39,194 nucleotides of DNA from Paracoccaceae bacterium (lineage in GTDB: Bacteria > Pseudomonadota > Alphaproteobacteria > Rhodobacterales > Rhodobacteraceae). The stretch spans positions 1-39,194 of the forward strand of contig JABURR010000086.1 of assembly GCA_014762635.1 (NCBI GenBank). The letters are read 5' to 3'. Below the pieces are notes generated by a model, which had not been told where the DNA came from, did no database searches, and saw nothing but the letters and a program-made list of their open reading frames with translations. The position numbers and the translations under genes are program-made. How positions within the stretch are numbered: the stretch's first letter is position 1; every line of letters starts with the position of its first letter. Positions 23,312 through 34,238 of the stretch are shown here, piece after piece.

Positions 23312-24643
23312 TTACTCGTCTTCGAGGGCCTCGACGGCCTTTTCCAGATCTTCCTTCGAGACTTCCTTGTCGGTGATCTCGGTCTGCTCGAAGATGAAAT
23401 CGACGACCTTGTCCTCGAAGATCGGCGCCTGAAGCTGCTGGCGCATCTGCGGGTTCTGCTGCACGAACTCGAAGAACTGGCGCTCCTGGCCCGGGTAGTT
23501 GCGGGCCTGGTTCATGACCGCCTGGGTCATTTCGGCGTCGCTCACCTGGATCTCGTGCTTGCGGCCCAGTTCGGCCAGCAGCAGGCCAAGGCGCACGCGG
23601 CGCTCGGCGATCTTGGTGTGCTCTTCGGTGGGCTCGATCTTTTCGTGATCGTGGCCCTGCACGTCGGGGTTTTCCTCGTGCCAAAGCTGGTGCGCGACCT
23701 GACCGGCCTCGGCTTCCACCAGGCTCGGCGGCAGCTCGAACTTCACCTTCTCGTCCAGTGCGTCGAGCAGGGCGCGCTTCATCAGCGCGCGCGAAGCGTT
23801 CTTGTACTCGGCTTCCAGACGCTCGGAGATCTGGCCCTTCAGCGCGTCGAGGCTCTCGGCCCCGTATTGCGTGGCCAGCTCGTCGTTGATCTCGGCCGCT
23901 TTCGGTTCCTTCACCTCTTTCACGGTGCAGTCGAAGACGGCTTCCTTGCCCGCGAGGTTCGCTGCGCCGTAATCGTCGGGGAAGTTCACGGTGACGGCCT
24001 TCTCCTCACCGGCCTTCACGCCGACGAGCTGCTCTTCGAAACCGGGGATGAAGCTGTTGGAGCCCAGCACCAGCGGGTAATCCTCGGCGGCGCCGCCGTC
24101 GAAGGGTTCACCGTCGATCTTACCCAGGAAGTCGAACACGATCTGGTCGCCATCCTTGGCCTTGGAGCCCTTCTTGCGCGGCTCGAAGTTCTGCGCGGTC
24201 TCGGCGAGGTTCTTCAGCGCTTCCTCGACCTCATCATCGCCGGCTTTGGCGACGAGACGCTCAAGCTTGATGCCCTTGGCGTCGAAATCCGGGATCTCGG
24301 GCAGGGCTTCGTAGGTCATCTCGACCTCGATATCGTCGCCTTCTTTCCAGTCCTCGTTGGTCATCTTCACGTCGGGCTGCATCGCCGGGCGATCGCCGCT
24401 GTCGTCGAAATGCTTCGACATGGCGCCGTCGACGGATTCCTGCATGGCCTCGCCCATCAGGCGCTGGCCGAACTGCTTCTTCAGCAGCGCCATCGGGACC
24501 TTGCCCTTGCGAAAGCCCTTCATCTCGATCTCGGGCCGTGCCTCTTCGAGCTTTTCGTTGACCTTCGATTCCAGTTCGTCGGCGGTCACAACGATCTTGT
24601 AGCCGCGCTTCAGCCCTTCGTTCAGGGTCTCGGTGACCTGCAT
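23312..24643 (-). CDS. tig: Trigger factor
   Basis: Ribosome-bound chaperone and peptidyl-prolyl isomerase, 443 residues. The ribosome-binding signature [17 protein letters not shown] lies near residue 43. The FKBP-type domain spans about 150-240 ([36 protein letters not shown]), followed by the long helical C-terminal chaperone domain. [17 protein letters not shown] is the normal start at ATG 24643; the frame stays open upstream but runs into the tRNA gene. Confidence 0.97.
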   Translation of the reverse strand: MQVTETLNEGLKRGYKIVVTADELESKVNEKLEEARPEIEMKGFRKGKVPMALLKKQFGQRLMGEAMQESVDGAMSKHFDDSGDRPAMQPDVKMTNEDWKEGDDIEVEMTYEALPEIPDFDAKGIKLERLVAKAGDDEVEEALKNLAETAQNFEPRKKGSKAKDGDQIVFDFLGKIDGEPFDGGAAEDYPLVLGSNSFIPGFEEQLVGVKAGEEKAVTVNFPDDYGAANLAGKEAVFDCTVKEVKEPKAAEINDELATQYGAESLDALKGQISERLEAEYKNASRALMKRALLDALDEKVKFELPPSLVEAEAGQVAHQLWHEENPDVQGHDHEKIEPTEEHTKIAERRVRLGLLLAELGRKHEIQVSDAEMTQAVMNQARNYPGQERQFFEFVQQNPQMRQQLQAPIFEDKVVDFIFEQTEITDKEVSKEDLEKAVEALEDE

Positions 24644-24765
24644 CTTCGTCCTCTTCGGATGGGCCCGCGCATCCCCCGGCGGGCCGTTGAAAATCAGCGG
24701 TCCTTTTAGGAGCGCAAGTCCAAGGTTGCAAGCCGAAAGGCCGCTGCCGAAGGTCAGAAGGGGAA

Positions 24766-24850
24766 TGGTGCGGGTGAAGGGACTCGAACCCCCACGCCTT
24801 GCGGCGCCAGAACCTAAATCTGGTGCGTCTACCAGTTCCGCCACACCCGC
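24766..24850 (-). tRNA. tRNA-Leu (anticodon UAG)
   Basis: The minus strand folds as a class II tRNA. Acceptor GCGGGTG pairs with CACCCGC. The anticodon stem CCAGA/TCTGG encloses TTTAGGT, giving anticodon UAG. The variable arm is CGCC-GCAA-GGCG, and the T-loop is TTCGAGT. ACCA follows the acceptor, so the 3' CCA is encoded. It lies upstream of tig on the same strand. No integrase or attachment repeat is seen beside it. Confidence 0.96.
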
Positions 24851-24914
24851 GATCCGGGGGCCTTCTAGCAAAGCCCGGCCCGGCTGGCGAGAGGGTTTTC
24901 GCAAGAAGGGCCGT

Positions 24915-25895
24915 TCAGAGGCCCAGGTCGCGGAAGACCTTGGGCAGTTCCTCGGGCAGATCCTCGGCGATCAGGCCCGGGCCGAAGCTGAGCGCGCACT
25001 CCACATGCAGCCAGGCGGCGGTTTCGGCGGCCTGCATCGGGGAGAAGCCGCGCGCCAGCAGCCCGGTGATGAAGCCCGCCAGAACGTCGCCCGAGCCTGC
25101 GGTGGCAAGCCAAGGCGCGGCCCGGTCATAATGCGCCGAGTTGATCGCACAGCGCCCCGAGGGATCGGCGATCACCGTGTCGGGCCCCTTGAACAGCACC
25201 ACGCAGCCCGCCCGTGCGGCGGCCTCGCGCGTGGCGTCCACCTTGGAATAGGCGGGGCCCTTGGTGGGCGGTTCGGCGAGTTTCTCCGCGATATCGGGGA
25301 AGAGCCGCGCGAATTCCCCCGCGTGGGGCGTCAGCACACAAGCCTCGTGGAGCGCGGCGAAAAGCTCCGGCCGCCGGGCGAGGATCGTCAGCGCATCGGC
25401 GTCGAGGACCGTGGCCCGCGCGGCCGGCCCCGGGCCGGGCAGGCCCCGACCGCTCCCCCGGGCGGGGGTTTCACCCCCACCCGCGGCCGGGGCCTGCCCT
25501 TCGGTCTGGAGGGGCACATCCACACCCAACGCCACCGCCACCAGCGCCTCGGACCGGTTATCGAGGCCAAGGCCCGGCCCGAGGCAAAGCGCATTCAGCC
25601 GGTCGTCCTCCAACGCTTCGGCCAGCGCCGAGGCGTCGGGCAGCGCCTGCAACATGATCGCGTTGAGCTGCGCGGCGTTCTCCACCACCGCCTCGGGCGG
25701 GCAGCCCACCGTCACCAGCCCCGCCCCGATCCTGAGCGCCCCCCGCGCGGCAAGGCGGGCCGCCCCGCCCTTGCCGGAGGGACCGGAGAGGATCAGCGCG
25801 TGGCCGTGGGTGTATTTGTGGGCAGTTCGGTCCTTGCGAAGTGCCTCTCGCACCGCAGGTCCAGTCGAAATCTCGCGAGCCGGACGCGCACTCAT
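24915..25895 (-). CDS. nnrD: ADP-dependent NAD(P)H-hydrate dehydratase (YjeF C-terminal half) as a separate gene
   Basis: Restores NAD(P)H from its hydrated form using ADP (or ATP). 326 residues from ATG 25895. Key motifs are [71 protein letters not shown] and [18 protein letters not shown]. In most bacteria this domain is fused to the epimerase; here the epimerase stop is one base before this start, in a different frame (TGA-A-ATG). An insertion of roughly 35 Gly/Pro/Ala-rich residues sits just before VLDADAL and coincides with a long palindrome. Start and function are likely; translational coupling is inferred. Confidence 0.9.
   Translation of the reverse strand: MSARPAREISTGPAVREALRKDRTAHKYTHGHALILSGPSGKGGAARLAARGALRIGAGLVTVGCPPEAVVENAAQLNAIMLQALPDASALAEALEDDRLNALCLGPGLGLDNRSEALVAVALGVDVPLQTEGQAPAAGGGETPARGSGRGLPGPGPAARATVLDADALTILARRPELFAALHEACVLTPHAGEFARLFPDIAEKLAEPPTKGPAYSKVDATREAAARAGCVVLFKGPDTVIADPSGRCAINSAHYDRAAPWLATAGSGDVLAGFITGLLARGFSPMQAAETAAWLHVECALSFGPGLIAEDLPEELPKVFRDLGL
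25437..25499. repeat. 63-bp palindromic insertion inside the dehydratase gene
   Basis: Perfect 12-bp terminal inverted repeats GGGCAGGCCCCG (25437-25448) and CGGGGCCTGCCC (25488-25499). An inner hairpin pairs CGGGCGGGGGT (25459-25469) with ACCCCCACCCG (25473-25483), one mismatch, 3-base loop. It keeps the reading frame and encodes part of an extra low-complexity loop. Confidence 0.75.
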
Positions 25896-25896
25896 T

Positions 25897-27134
<1,238 letters not shown>

Positions 27135-27206
27135 GGAACTCCGCGCGCGAGGCGTTGGCCCCGGCGCAGAAACGCAATCTCTCAACTCCAAGGGAAGAAG
27201 GTCAAA

Positions 27207-28613
27207 ATGAGCAAGCAAGACGTTCTCAAGACGATCAAGGACGAAGACGTCGAATACGTCGACATCCGCTTTACCGACCCGCGCGGCAAGCTGCAGCACG
27301 TGACGGTGATGTCCGACCAGGTCGACGAGGATTTCCTCGACGAAGGGTTCATGTTCGACGGCTCCTCGATTGCCGGCTGGAAGTCCATCGACCAGTCCGA
27401 CATGAAGCTGATGCCCGACACCGCCAGCGCGTATATCGACCCGTTCTTCGCAGAAAAGACGCTGTGTCTGCACTGCACCGTGGTCGAGCCCGACACCGGC
27501 GAGCGCTATGACCGCGACCCGCGCGGCACCGCCCGCAACGCCGAGGAATACCTCAAGTCCACCGGCATCGGCGACACCGCCTTCTTCGGCCCGGAAGCCG
27601 AATTCTTCCTGTTCGACGACGTGCGCTACTCGGTCGAGATGAACAAGGTCTCCTACCAGGTGGACGCGATCGACGCCTCCTGGAACAGCGACACCGAATA
27701 CGAGATGGGCAACATGGGCCATCGTCCGGGCGTCAAGGGCGGCTACTTCCCGGTTCCGCCGGTGGATGACGGCCAGGACATCCGTTCGGAAATGCTCTCG
27801 ACCATGAAGCGCATCGGCATGAAGGTCGACAAGCATCACCACGAAGTGGCCTCGTGCCAGCACGAGCTTGGCCTGATCTTCGACTCGCTGACCAAGCAGG
27901 CGGACGAGCTGCAGAAGTACAAGTACGTGATCCACAACGTGGCCCACGCCTACGGCAAGTCGGCCACCTTCATGCCCAAGCCGATCGCCGGCGACAACGG
28001 CACCGGCATGCACGTGAACATGTCGATCTGGAAGGACGGCAAGCCGCTGTTTGCAGGCGACAAGTATGCCGACCTGAGCCAGGAAGCGCTCTACTTCATC
28101 GGCGGCATCCTGAAGCACGCCAAGGCGCTGAACGCCTTCACCAACCCGTCGACCAACTCCTACAAGCGCCTGATCCCGGGCTTCGAAGCCCCCGTGCTGC
28201 GCGCCTACTCGGCCCGCAACCGCTCGGGCTGCGTGCGGATCCCGTGGGCCGAAAGCCCGAAGGCCAAGCGCGTCGAGGCCCGCTTCCCCGATCCGGCAGC
28301 GAACCCCTACCTGTGTTTCGCCGCCCTGCTGATGGCCGGCATCGACGGCATCAAGAACAAGATCGATCCGGGCCCGGCCATGGACAAGGACCTCTACGAC
28401 CTGCCCGCCGAGGAACTGGCCGACATCCCGACGGTCTGCGCCTCGCTGCGTGAAGCCATGGAAGAGCTCGAGAAGGACATGGACTTCCTGCTGGCCGGTG
28501 ACGTGTTCACCAAGGACCAGATCCAGGGCTACATGGACCTCAAGTGGGAAGAGATCTACGCCTACGAGCACACCCCGCACCCGATGGAATTCAAGATGTA
28601 CTACAGCTGCTGA
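27207..28613 (+). CDS. glnA: Glutamine synthetase type I
   Basis: Makes glutamine from glutamate, ammonia and ATP; dodecamer of 468-residue subunits. Signatures: [20 protein letters not shown] near residue 50, [12 protein letters not shown] near 130, the ATP-binding [16 protein letters not shown] near 257, and [10 protein letters not shown]. The adenylylation Tyr lies in [10 protein letters not shown] near residue 396, so it should be under GlnE control, with GlnB as upstream signal. AAGGGAAGAAGG precedes the ATG. A terminator follows. Confidence 0.98.
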   Translation: MSKQDVLKTIKDEDVEYVDIRFTDPRGKLQHVTVMSDQVDEDFLDEGFMFDGSSIAGWKSIDQSDMKLMPDTASAYIDPFFAEKTLCLHCTVVEPDTGERYDRDPRGTARNAEEYLKSTGIGDTAFFGPEAEFFLFDDVRYSVEMNKVSYQVDAIDASWNSDTEYEMGNMGHRPGVKGGYFPVPPVDDGQDIRSEMLSTMKRIGMKVDKHHHEVASCQHELGLIFDSLTKQADELQKYKYVIHNVAHAYGKSATFMPKPIAGDNGTGMHVNMSIWKDGKPLFAGDKYADLSQEALYFIGGILKHAKALNAFTNPSTNSYKRLIPGFEAPVLRAYSARNRSGCVRIPWAESPKAKRVEARFPDPAANPYLCFAALLMAGIDGIKNKIDPGPAMDKDLYDLPAEELADIPTVCASLREAMEELEKDMDFLLAGDVFTKDQIQGYMDLKWEEIYAYEHTPHPMEFKMYYSC

Positions 28614-28637
28614 TCGCAGCGCGGTACGAAGGACAGG

Positions 28638-28667
28638 AAAGGGCGCCGCACGGCGCCCTTTTCGTTT
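28638..28667 (+). terminator. Rho-independent terminator after glnA
   Basis: GGGCGCC / GGCGCCC stem with GCAC loop (28641-28658), then TTTTCGTTT, 27 bases after the glnA stop. Confidence 0.9.
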
Positions 28668-28682
28668 GGAGGGACTCGTGCC

Positions 28683-28805
28683 TCAACCGCCCGGTGCGCC
28701 CGCGGCCCCCGCGAGGAGGCCGCCATCTATCGAAAGCTCCGATCCCGTCATGTAGGCCGCCTCGTCCGAGGCCAGCATGACCGCCAGCGCCGCGACCTCC
28801 TGCGC
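28683..28805 (-). pseudogene. 3' remnant of a short-chain dehydrogenase gene
   Basis: The last 40 or so residues of an SDR protein are readable: EVAALAVMLASDEAAYMTGSE followed by LSIDGGLLAG and a stop at 28683. This is the usual SDR C-terminus (EEVA..LASD.A.Y.TG..L.VDGG). Upstream of about 28800 the frame stays open to 28943 but no longer resembles an SDR; no Rossmann or Tyr-Lys motif exists. The 5' part is deleted at the junction with the AraC remnant. Confidence 0.8.
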
Positions 28806-28940
28806 TCGGGCCGCTACAGTGTTTCGGGGGCCAGTTTCGAAGTCGGCTATGAAAGCCCCACCCACTTCAGCCACGACTACCAGCGAAAGTTCGGCGTCTC
28901 CCCCAGCAAAGACGCCACGATCGAAGCTGCGCTCTTCTAG
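28788..28940 (+). pseudogene. 3' remnant of an AraC-family regulator gene
   Basis: The plus strand encodes RYSVSGASFEVGYESPTHFS then HDYQRKFGVSP and a stop at 28938-28940. This is the second helix-turn-helix of AraC-type activators (FEVGYESPTHFS..Y.R.FG..P). No upstream sensor domain or first helix-turn-helix exists; the frame runs straight into the antisense of the SDR remnant. Together they mark a deletion that removed the 5' ends of a divergent regulator-enzyme pair. Confidence 0.75.
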
Positions 28941-29143
28941 CACGGGCCGCGCCCGCGACCCCGGCGCGGTTGCCGTAAACCGAGCCTACGTCACCACCGA
29001 ACACCCCGACGGGGACCAAAAGGCGCGCCCCCAGCCAAGACGATACGGGACGATCAGGCGCCGCCGGTCCACATTTCGACCGCCAAGACATCGTCTTGGC
29101 ATCCATTCGCGCGCTCCTTGCAATCAATGATGCGTCCCGCGCC
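28941..29143. other. Non-coding stretch between the deletion scar and the DMT transporter gene
   Basis: About 200 bases with no supported gene, terminator or repeat on either strand. Short frames here lack ribosome sites and family resemblance. It may be further decayed sequence from the deletion event. Confidence 0.5.
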
Positions 29144-30058
29144 TCATGCGCCCTCAAGGCCTGCATGCCTCGCCTTGCTCAAGACGCCGGAGGCCAGGAA
29201 GACCCCGATCGCCACCAGCAGGATACCCGCAACCTTGATCCCGGTGACCGCTTCACCCAGGAATGCCACGCCGCCGATCAGCGCCAGGATGGGCGTCAGG
29301 GCGCCGAAGGCTGCGGCCTCTGCCGCGCCCAGGATCTGCACCGCGTAGCCATAAAGGAACATCGCCAGGATGCCGATGATGAAGCTCTGAAGAACGATCA
29401 TCACGACGATGTCGCTTGTATCGGCCCGCGTAAAGCTCACGTTGCCGGTCGCGAACAGCAGCGGCACCACGACCAGCGTCCCCCAGAACAGCCCGATCAC
29501 CAGCCCGTGCAGGGGGCTGAGCCCGCTTTGCCGGAAGATTACCGAATAGATCGCCCAGAGCCCCGAGCCCGTCAGGAACATCAGGTGCCCCTTCCAGGCT
29601 CCGTCGTCCGCGCCCGAGACGACCTGCCACAGGCTTACGATCATGGCCCCGGTCAGGATCATCGCCAGTCCGATCCGGCGACGCGGGCCGGGAACCTCTC
29701 CGGCCAGGGCGAAGGCCGCGAGCGTGGTCCAGAACGGCAACATCCCCGGCGCCAGCGCCCCCCCATCCGACGCGGGCGCGAAGGCCAGCCCTTTGGAGAC
29801 CACGAAGGGAAAGACCGCGCTGGCCCCCACCATCAGGATCGCCGCCCGTGGCCAGCTCTGCCCGTGCGGCATGACGCCCAGCCGCCACATGAACGGCGCC
29901 ATGACGACAGCCCCCGGTACAAGGCGCAGCACCAGGACCTCCTCGACGGTGAAATCACCCTGAACTGCGAAGCGCGTCACCAGCATGAACGCCGCCCAGA
30001 TCGTCACGGTAGCCAGCGCGGCCGCCAGCCCAAAGGCCCGGGTTCCGGGGAAGTTCAT
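29144..30058 (-). CDS. DMT-superfamily (EamA) transporter
   Basis: 304-residue inner-membrane carrier with about ten hydrophobic helices arranged as two EamA repeats. Examples: GLAAALATVTIWAAFMLVTRF at the start, ILALIGGVAFLGEAVTGIKV and AGILLVAIGVFLASG at the end. Proteins of this type often export amino acids or metabolites; the substrate is unknown. It is the last gene of a minus-strand group with a gamma-glutamyltranspeptidase and an amidase, 89 bases after the amidase. AGGACG precedes ATG 30058. Confidence 0.9.
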   Translation of the reverse strand: MNFPGTRAFGLAAALATVTIWAAFMLVTRFAVQGDFTVEEVLVLRLVPGAVVMAPFMWRLGVMPHGQSWPRAAILMVGASAVFPFVVSKGLAFAPASDGGALAPGMLPFWTTLAAFALAGEVPGPRRRIGLAMILTGAMIVSLWQVVSGADDGAWKGHLMFLTGSGLWAIYSVIFRQSGLSPLHGLVIGLFWGTLVVVPLLFATGNVSFTRADTSDIVVMIVLQSFIIGILAMFLYGYAVQILGAAEAAAFGALTPILALIGGVAFLGEAVTGIKVAGILLVAIGVFLASGVLSKARHAGLEGA

Positions 30059-30147
30059 GAAATCGTCCTGACACCTAGTGATGGGAGGGCGTACTTAACG
30101 CCTTTTCACGGGCGCGTACCAGCCGGAAGCAGACCCGGCGGGCGCTT

Positions 30148-31641
30148 TCAGGGCAGCATGAACCCCTCGGCCTTGCTGAGCGGCGGGGCGGCGGCGATGG
30201 CGTCGAGGTCCGGACGCGGATGGCCGAGGCCGCTGGCCGAGGCGATCACCGCTTCCACCTCGGCGGCGGCGGCAAGCAAACGGCGGTCTTCGTGCCGCTG
30301 GCCGATGATCTGGAGGCCGAAGGGCAGCCCGTCTTCATCCACCCCGCAGGGAATCGAGATCGACGGATGCCCGGCGATCGTGGACGCATAGGCCAGACCC
30401 AGCCACTGATAATAGCTCTCGGTCGGGCGGCCATCGATCTGGGTCGGGGCGAGTTCCGTCCAGGGGCGCGGCTGCAGCGTCGCCGTGGGCGAGATCAGGA
30501 TGTCCCAATCCTCGAAGAAGCTGCCCCACCGCTGTTGATACGCGGTCTGGGCGGTCAGCGCCTGCGCTGCGTCCTTGGCCGAATAGCCCTGCCCCTCGAT
30601 CACGTTGGCCGTGACGTTCGGGCCGACAAGCGCGGGCGTGTTCTCAATGTGATCCGAGAAAGAGGTCAGGAAGGCCAGGGACCGCAGAACGGCGAAGATC
30701 CGGTCCGCACCGCCGCTGTGGGGATGGGTTTCTTCAACCGCCCCGAAGGCGGAGGAAAGCGTCGAAACCGCGCGGCTGAACAGTGCACGCACCCGCGCCT
30801 CGGTCGGGGTGAAGCCGAAGTCCGGCGTGACTGCCACGCGCAGGCTGCTCAGGTCGCACTGCGGCAGGGACGCGAAGCCGCCCGGCTCCCACGCCATGCG
30901 GCCCTCGCTCACCACGGTGTAGGGATCGCGCGGATCGGGGCGCGCCATGATCGACAGAAGCAGCGCCGCGTCACCCACGTTACGCGCCATCGGCCCCTTG
31001 GTCGACAGCGGCAAGGCGCCATGCGCCCGCCCCTCGGCCGGAACCACACCGGGCGAAGGCCGGAATCCCACCACGCCGGCATAGGCGGCAGGCGTCCGCA
31101 GGGACCCACCCATGTCGGACCCGGTGGCAAGCGGCGCATAGCCCAGCGCCAGCGCCACCGCCGACCCGCCCGACGAGCCCGCCGCGTTGCGGCTGAGGTC
31201 GAAGGCATTCGCCGTCGTGCCATAGACGCGGTTGCGCGTATTGCCGCCCGCGCTCCACTCCGGCACGTTGGTCTTGCCGACCGGTAGCGCGCCCGCCCCG
31301 CGCAGGCTGGCCACGAAGGCGTCATCCTGCCCGGGGACATTGTCGCGGAAGATCTCGGATCCATAGGTCGTGGGCAGCCCGGCCACGTCCTCCATATCCT
31401 TCACCGCAAGCGGCAGGCCGTGCAGCGCGCCCAGCGGGTCACCGGCCATGACCGCCGCCTCGGCCTTGCGCGCGCCATCGCGCAGCCGGTCGAAATCCCG
31501 CGCGACCAGCGCGTTCACCGCATGATCGAGCCGCTCTGCCCGGGCGATGCAGGCCTCGGCCAGCTCGACCGGGGACAGGGCCTTGCGCGCGATGAGCCGA
31601 CGCGCCTCGCGCGCCGAAAGATCGGATGGATCGGTGACCAC
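30148..31641 (-). CDS. Amidase signature family protein
   Basis: 497-residue soluble amidohydrolase with the Ser-cisSer-Lys triad: catalytic Lys in GLPLAVKDMEDVAGLPT, the glycine/serine-rich NAAGSSGGSAVALALGYAPL with the cis-Ser, and nucleophile Ser in GSDMGGSLRTPAAYAG followed by GFRPSPG. The C-terminal HPSISIPCGVDEDGLPFGLQIIG is also typical. Not GatA: no gatC/gatB lies nearby. The GTG start at 31641 is two bases after the transpeptidase stop, so the two are co-translated. Substrate unknown. Confidence 0.93.
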   Translation of the reverse strand: MVTDPSDLSAREARRLIARKALSPVELAEACIARAERLDHAVNALVARDFDRLRDGARKAEAAVMAGDPLGALHGLPLAVKDMEDVAGLPTTYGSEIFRDNVPGQDDAFVASLRGAGALPVGKTNVPEWSAGGNTRNRVYGTTANAFDLSRNAAGSSGGSAVALALGYAPLATGSDMGGSLRTPAAYAGVVGFRPSPGVVPAEGRAHGALPLSTKGPMARNVGDAALLLSIMARPDPRDPYTVVSEGRMAWEPGGFASLPQCDLSSLRVAVTPDFGFTPTEARVRALFSRAVSTLSSAFGAVEETHPHSGGADRIFAVLRSLAFLTSFSDHIENTPALVGPNVTANVIEGQGYSAKDAAQALTAQTAYQQRWGSFFEDWDILISPTATLQPRPWTELAPTQIDGRPTESYYQWLGLAYASTIAGHPSISIPCGVDEDGLPFGLQIIGQRHEDRRLLAAAAEVEAVIASASGLGHPRPDLDAIAAAPPLSKAEGFMLP

Positions 31642-31643
31642 GT

Positions 31644-33227
31644 TTACTGTCCTTCCTCTTCAAGTGCAGTGTCGGCCCAGGGGGCCTCGATCTCGGTGCA
31701 GCCGCTGTTCCTGCCATCCTTTCGCATCACGCCCGAGGGGCAGGCGAAGGCAAAGGGCAGGACCGTGCGTTCGGCCGCGACAACCCGCGCGTCGGCTGCA
31801 AGCCGCGCGCCCACCTCGGCAGGCAGGCGCGCGTCGACGACCACCTCGTCAAGGCCGGAGACATCGATCCGGGGATGATGGAACGCCTGTTCCAGGCTCA
31901 TGCCCTTGTCCACCAGGAACGAGGCAAGCTGCACCACGGAGGACACGATCTTGCGCCCCCCGGCGGCGCCAAGCGCGAACATCGCGTCGTCATTCCGGCC
32001 GATCACCGGGCAGACGTTCATCAGGCAGGCCTTGGACGGGGCAAGCGAGTTCGGACGGCCCTGCTCGGGGTCGAACCACATGATGCCGTTGTTCAGCAGA
32101 AATCCTGTCGCGGGCGAAACCACCTTGGAGCCAAACAGCGATAGCAGCGTCTGGGTATGTGACACGATATTGCCCGCGCGGTCGACGATGGCGAAATGGG
32201 TGGTGCAGCCGGGCACCTCTGGCACCTCGCCGGTATCGCCCATGGTCGAAAGCCGCTCGGCATAGGCCGCGCGCAGCCCGTCGGCACAGGCAGCGAAACT
32301 CTCCGGCAGGCTGTCCATCGGCGCGCCCTTCATTTCGGCCAGCGCCCGCGCGAAGGTGGGGCCGGCGGTCAGGCCCGGCACCACGTGGAACAGCGCATCG
32401 CGATAGGCCACTGGCTGCGCCGACCCGATCCAGGGCCGATACCCGGCCAGATCGCCCAGCGCCAGCGAACCGCCCTTTGCCGCCACATCGGCCGCCAGCG
32501 CCGCGCCGAGGTCCCCGCCATGCAGGGCCTTCGCACCGTCCCGCGAGATGCAGTCCAGGCTGTCGGCCATCGTCGACTGATCTAGGCGGCAGTTCGGGAC
32601 GGCGGTCCACCCCGAGGCCTTGGGCCAGGTGCCTTCATCCAGAAACAGCGCCGCGGCATCAGCGTCCCGCGCCAGTTCCCGCGCCACCGATCCGATGACG
32701 AGCGAGGCATACCAATCGACGGCCATCCCTTGCCGCGCGGCGGCAATCGCGGGGGCAACCAGCTCGGCCCAGGGCATCCGGCCCCAGCGTTGATGCGCGG
32801 CCTCCACCCCGGCCACGGTGCCCGGAACGGCGACGGCAGTCGCGCCGTGCAGGTTGCGATCCTCGACCACCCGCTGCCAGGGGAACAGGTCACCTGCGAC
32901 GCCTTCACCCGACAGGGGATAATCCTCGACCCGCAGCCCGACCGGAGAGCGCATGCCGAAATTGATCGCCGTGGCCTCCCCGGTGTCGGCGCGCCAATGC
33001 ACCGCCGCGCCACCGCCTGCGGGGCCGCTCATCCAGGGTTCCAGAACGCCCATCGCGAAGGACACCGCAACCGCCGCATCCACCGCATCTCCGCCCGCGC
33101 GGAGAACATCGGCGCCGATCCGGGCGGCGACGGCATTCTGGGCCGAGACGACGCCGCCCGCGGTCTCGATCACGGTCTTACGAGTTTCGCGCGTGCGCGA
33201 CAGGGCCGAGGTCATCTGTGGGTTCAT
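31644..33227 (-). CDS. Gamma-glutamyltranspeptidase family protein
   Basis: 527-residue Ntn-hydrolase precursor that self-cleaves before a Thr: GCTTHFAIVDRAGNIVSHTQT marks the new N-terminus of the small subunit. The large subunit begins GGVVSAQNAVAARIGADVLRAGGDAVDAAVA and includes the conserved WMSGPAGGG. SKVVSPATGFLLNNGIMWFDP and GAAGGRKIVSSV fit the small subunit. No signal peptide is present, unlike periplasmic GGTs, so it is probably cytoplasmic. The start may be ATG 33227 (ribosome site too close) or ATG 33215. It leads the group with the amidase and DMT transporter. Confidence 0.92.
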   Translation of the reverse strand: MNPQMTSALSRTRETRKTVIETAGGVVSAQNAVAARIGADVLRAGGDAVDAAVAVSFAMGVLEPWMSGPAGGGAAVHWRADTGEATAINFGMRSPVGLRVEDYPLSGEGVAGDLFPWQRVVEDRNLHGATAVAVPGTVAGVEAAHQRWGRMPWAELVAPAIAAARQGMAVDWYASLVIGSVARELARDADAAALFLDEGTWPKASGWTAVPNCRLDQSTMADSLDCISRDGAKALHGGDLGAALAADVAAKGGSLALGDLAGYRPWIGSAQPVAYRDALFHVVPGLTAGPTFARALAEMKGAPMDSLPESFAACADGLRAAYAERLSTMGDTGEVPEVPGCTTHFAIVDRAGNIVSHTQTLLSLFGSKVVSPATGFLLNNGIMWFDPEQGRPNSLAPSKACLMNVCPVIGRNDDAMFALGAAGGRKIVSSVVQLASFLVDKGMSLEQAFHHPRIDVSGLDEVVVDARLPAEVGARLAADARVVAAERTVLPFAFACPSGVMRKDGRNSGCTEIEAPWADTALEEEGQ

Positions 33228-33428
33228 CCTTTGACTGAAACCGACGGATCGCCGGGCGATCTGATCGGATTTCCCCCGGAATTACCAGTCATTTCAGGAA
33301 CCTCCAGAGAGGTCACGACGGCAGGCCCCGCCGCCCGGGCCCTTGCGCTCGATCAAGGCAGGCGTCGCGCGGGGCGGGCAGGCTGTCCCGGCGCGGAGTT
33401 GCGCCGCGCCTCATACGGGGGCACGCAT

Positions 33429-34211
33429 GTGAACCACCTCTCTCCCATCGAGATCGGCTTCCTAGGCAGCCTAGCCGCCGGGCTGATGACCGCCGTGGGC
33501 GCGGTGCCCATTCTTCTCGGCCGGGCGCCGGGCAAGGCCACGCGCGACATGTCACTGGGCTTCGCGGCCGGGGTGATGCTCTCGGCCTCGTTCTTCTCGC
33601 TGATCATCCCGGGGCTGGAGGCCGCCAGCGTGCGGTACGGCGAGGGGGCGATCCCGGCGGCGATCGCGGTGGCGGGGATCCTGGCGGGCATGGCCCTGGT
33701 GGCCATTCTGAACGAGGTGCTGCCGCATGAGCATTTCAAGTCCGGGGTGGAGGGGCCGGCCTCGGAGTCCCTGCGGCGGATCTGGCTTTTCATCATCGCG
33801 ATCACGATCCACAACTTCCCCGAAGGGCTGGCCGTCGGTGTGGGCTTCGGCGCCCACGGGGCCGCGGGCGGGATGCCGCTGGCGATCGGGATCGGGCTGC
33901 AGAACCTGCCCGAGGGGCTGGCGGTGGCCGTGGCGCTGCTGGGCGAGGGCTACGGCCCCTGGCGCGCCTGGTCGATCGCGGCGCTCACCGGGTTGGTGGA
34001 GCCCGTGGGCGGGCTGATCGGGGCGGCGGTGATCTCGGTCTCGGAGCCGCTGCTGCCCTGGGGGCTGACCTTCGCGGCGGGCGCGATGCTTTACGTGATC
34101 AGCCACGAGATCATCCCCGAGACCCACCGCAGCGGCCACCAGAACAAGGCCACCTTCGGCCTCGCCATCGGGCTGGTGCTGATGCTCTTCCTCGACGTCT
34201 GGCTGGGCTAA
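33429..34211 (+). CDS. ZIP-family metal transporter
   Basis: 260-residue inner-membrane protein with eight predicted helices. The metal-site helices are clear: ITIHNFPEGLAVGVGFG (HNxPEG) and GIGLQNLPEGLAVAVAL (QNxPEG), followed by LTGLVEPVGGLIGA. The His-containing loop NEVLPHEHF fits the family. Likely imports zinc or other divalent ions. Start is GTG 33429 with GGGGG upstream; a long open stretch before it is antisense to the transpeptidase gene and is not coding. Confidence 0.92.
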   Translation: MNHLSPIEIGFLGSLAAGLMTAVGAVPILLGRAPGKATRDMSLGFAAGVMLSASFFSLIIPGLEAASVRYGEGAIPAAIAVAGILAGMALVAILNEVLPHEHFKSGVEGPASESLRRIWLFIIAITIHNFPEGLAVGVGFGAHGAAGGMPLAIGIGLQNLPEGLAVAVALLGEGYGPWRAWSIAALTGLVEPVGGLIGAAVISVSEPLLPWGLTFAAGAMLYVISHEIIPETHRSGHQNKATFGLAIGLVLMLFLDVWLG

Positions 34212-34219
34212 GCCCAACG

Positions 34220-34238
34220 ATTTTTCTCCGAAAAATCC
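34220..34238. repeat. AT-cored palindrome after the ZIP gene
   Basis: GATTTTTC (34220-34227) and GAAAAATC (34231-34238) with a TCC centre, nine bases after the ZIP stop. The same core as the elements at 8956-9021 and 34768-34795. Confidence 0.7.

Noticed and set aside
22982-24709. Plus-strand open frame opposite trigger factor
   Set aside because: It shows no domain, has Leu/Gly/Asp-biased shadow composition, and lies fully antisense to tig.
24766-24850. tRNA-Leu as an integration site for a mobile element
   Set aside because: No integrase, no direct repeat of the tRNA 3' end and ordinary housekeeping genes on both sides.
29096-30391. Plus-strand open frame rich in Arg, His and Gln
   Set aside because: It is antisense to the DMT transporter and amidase genes, has a shadow-like composition and no ribosome site.
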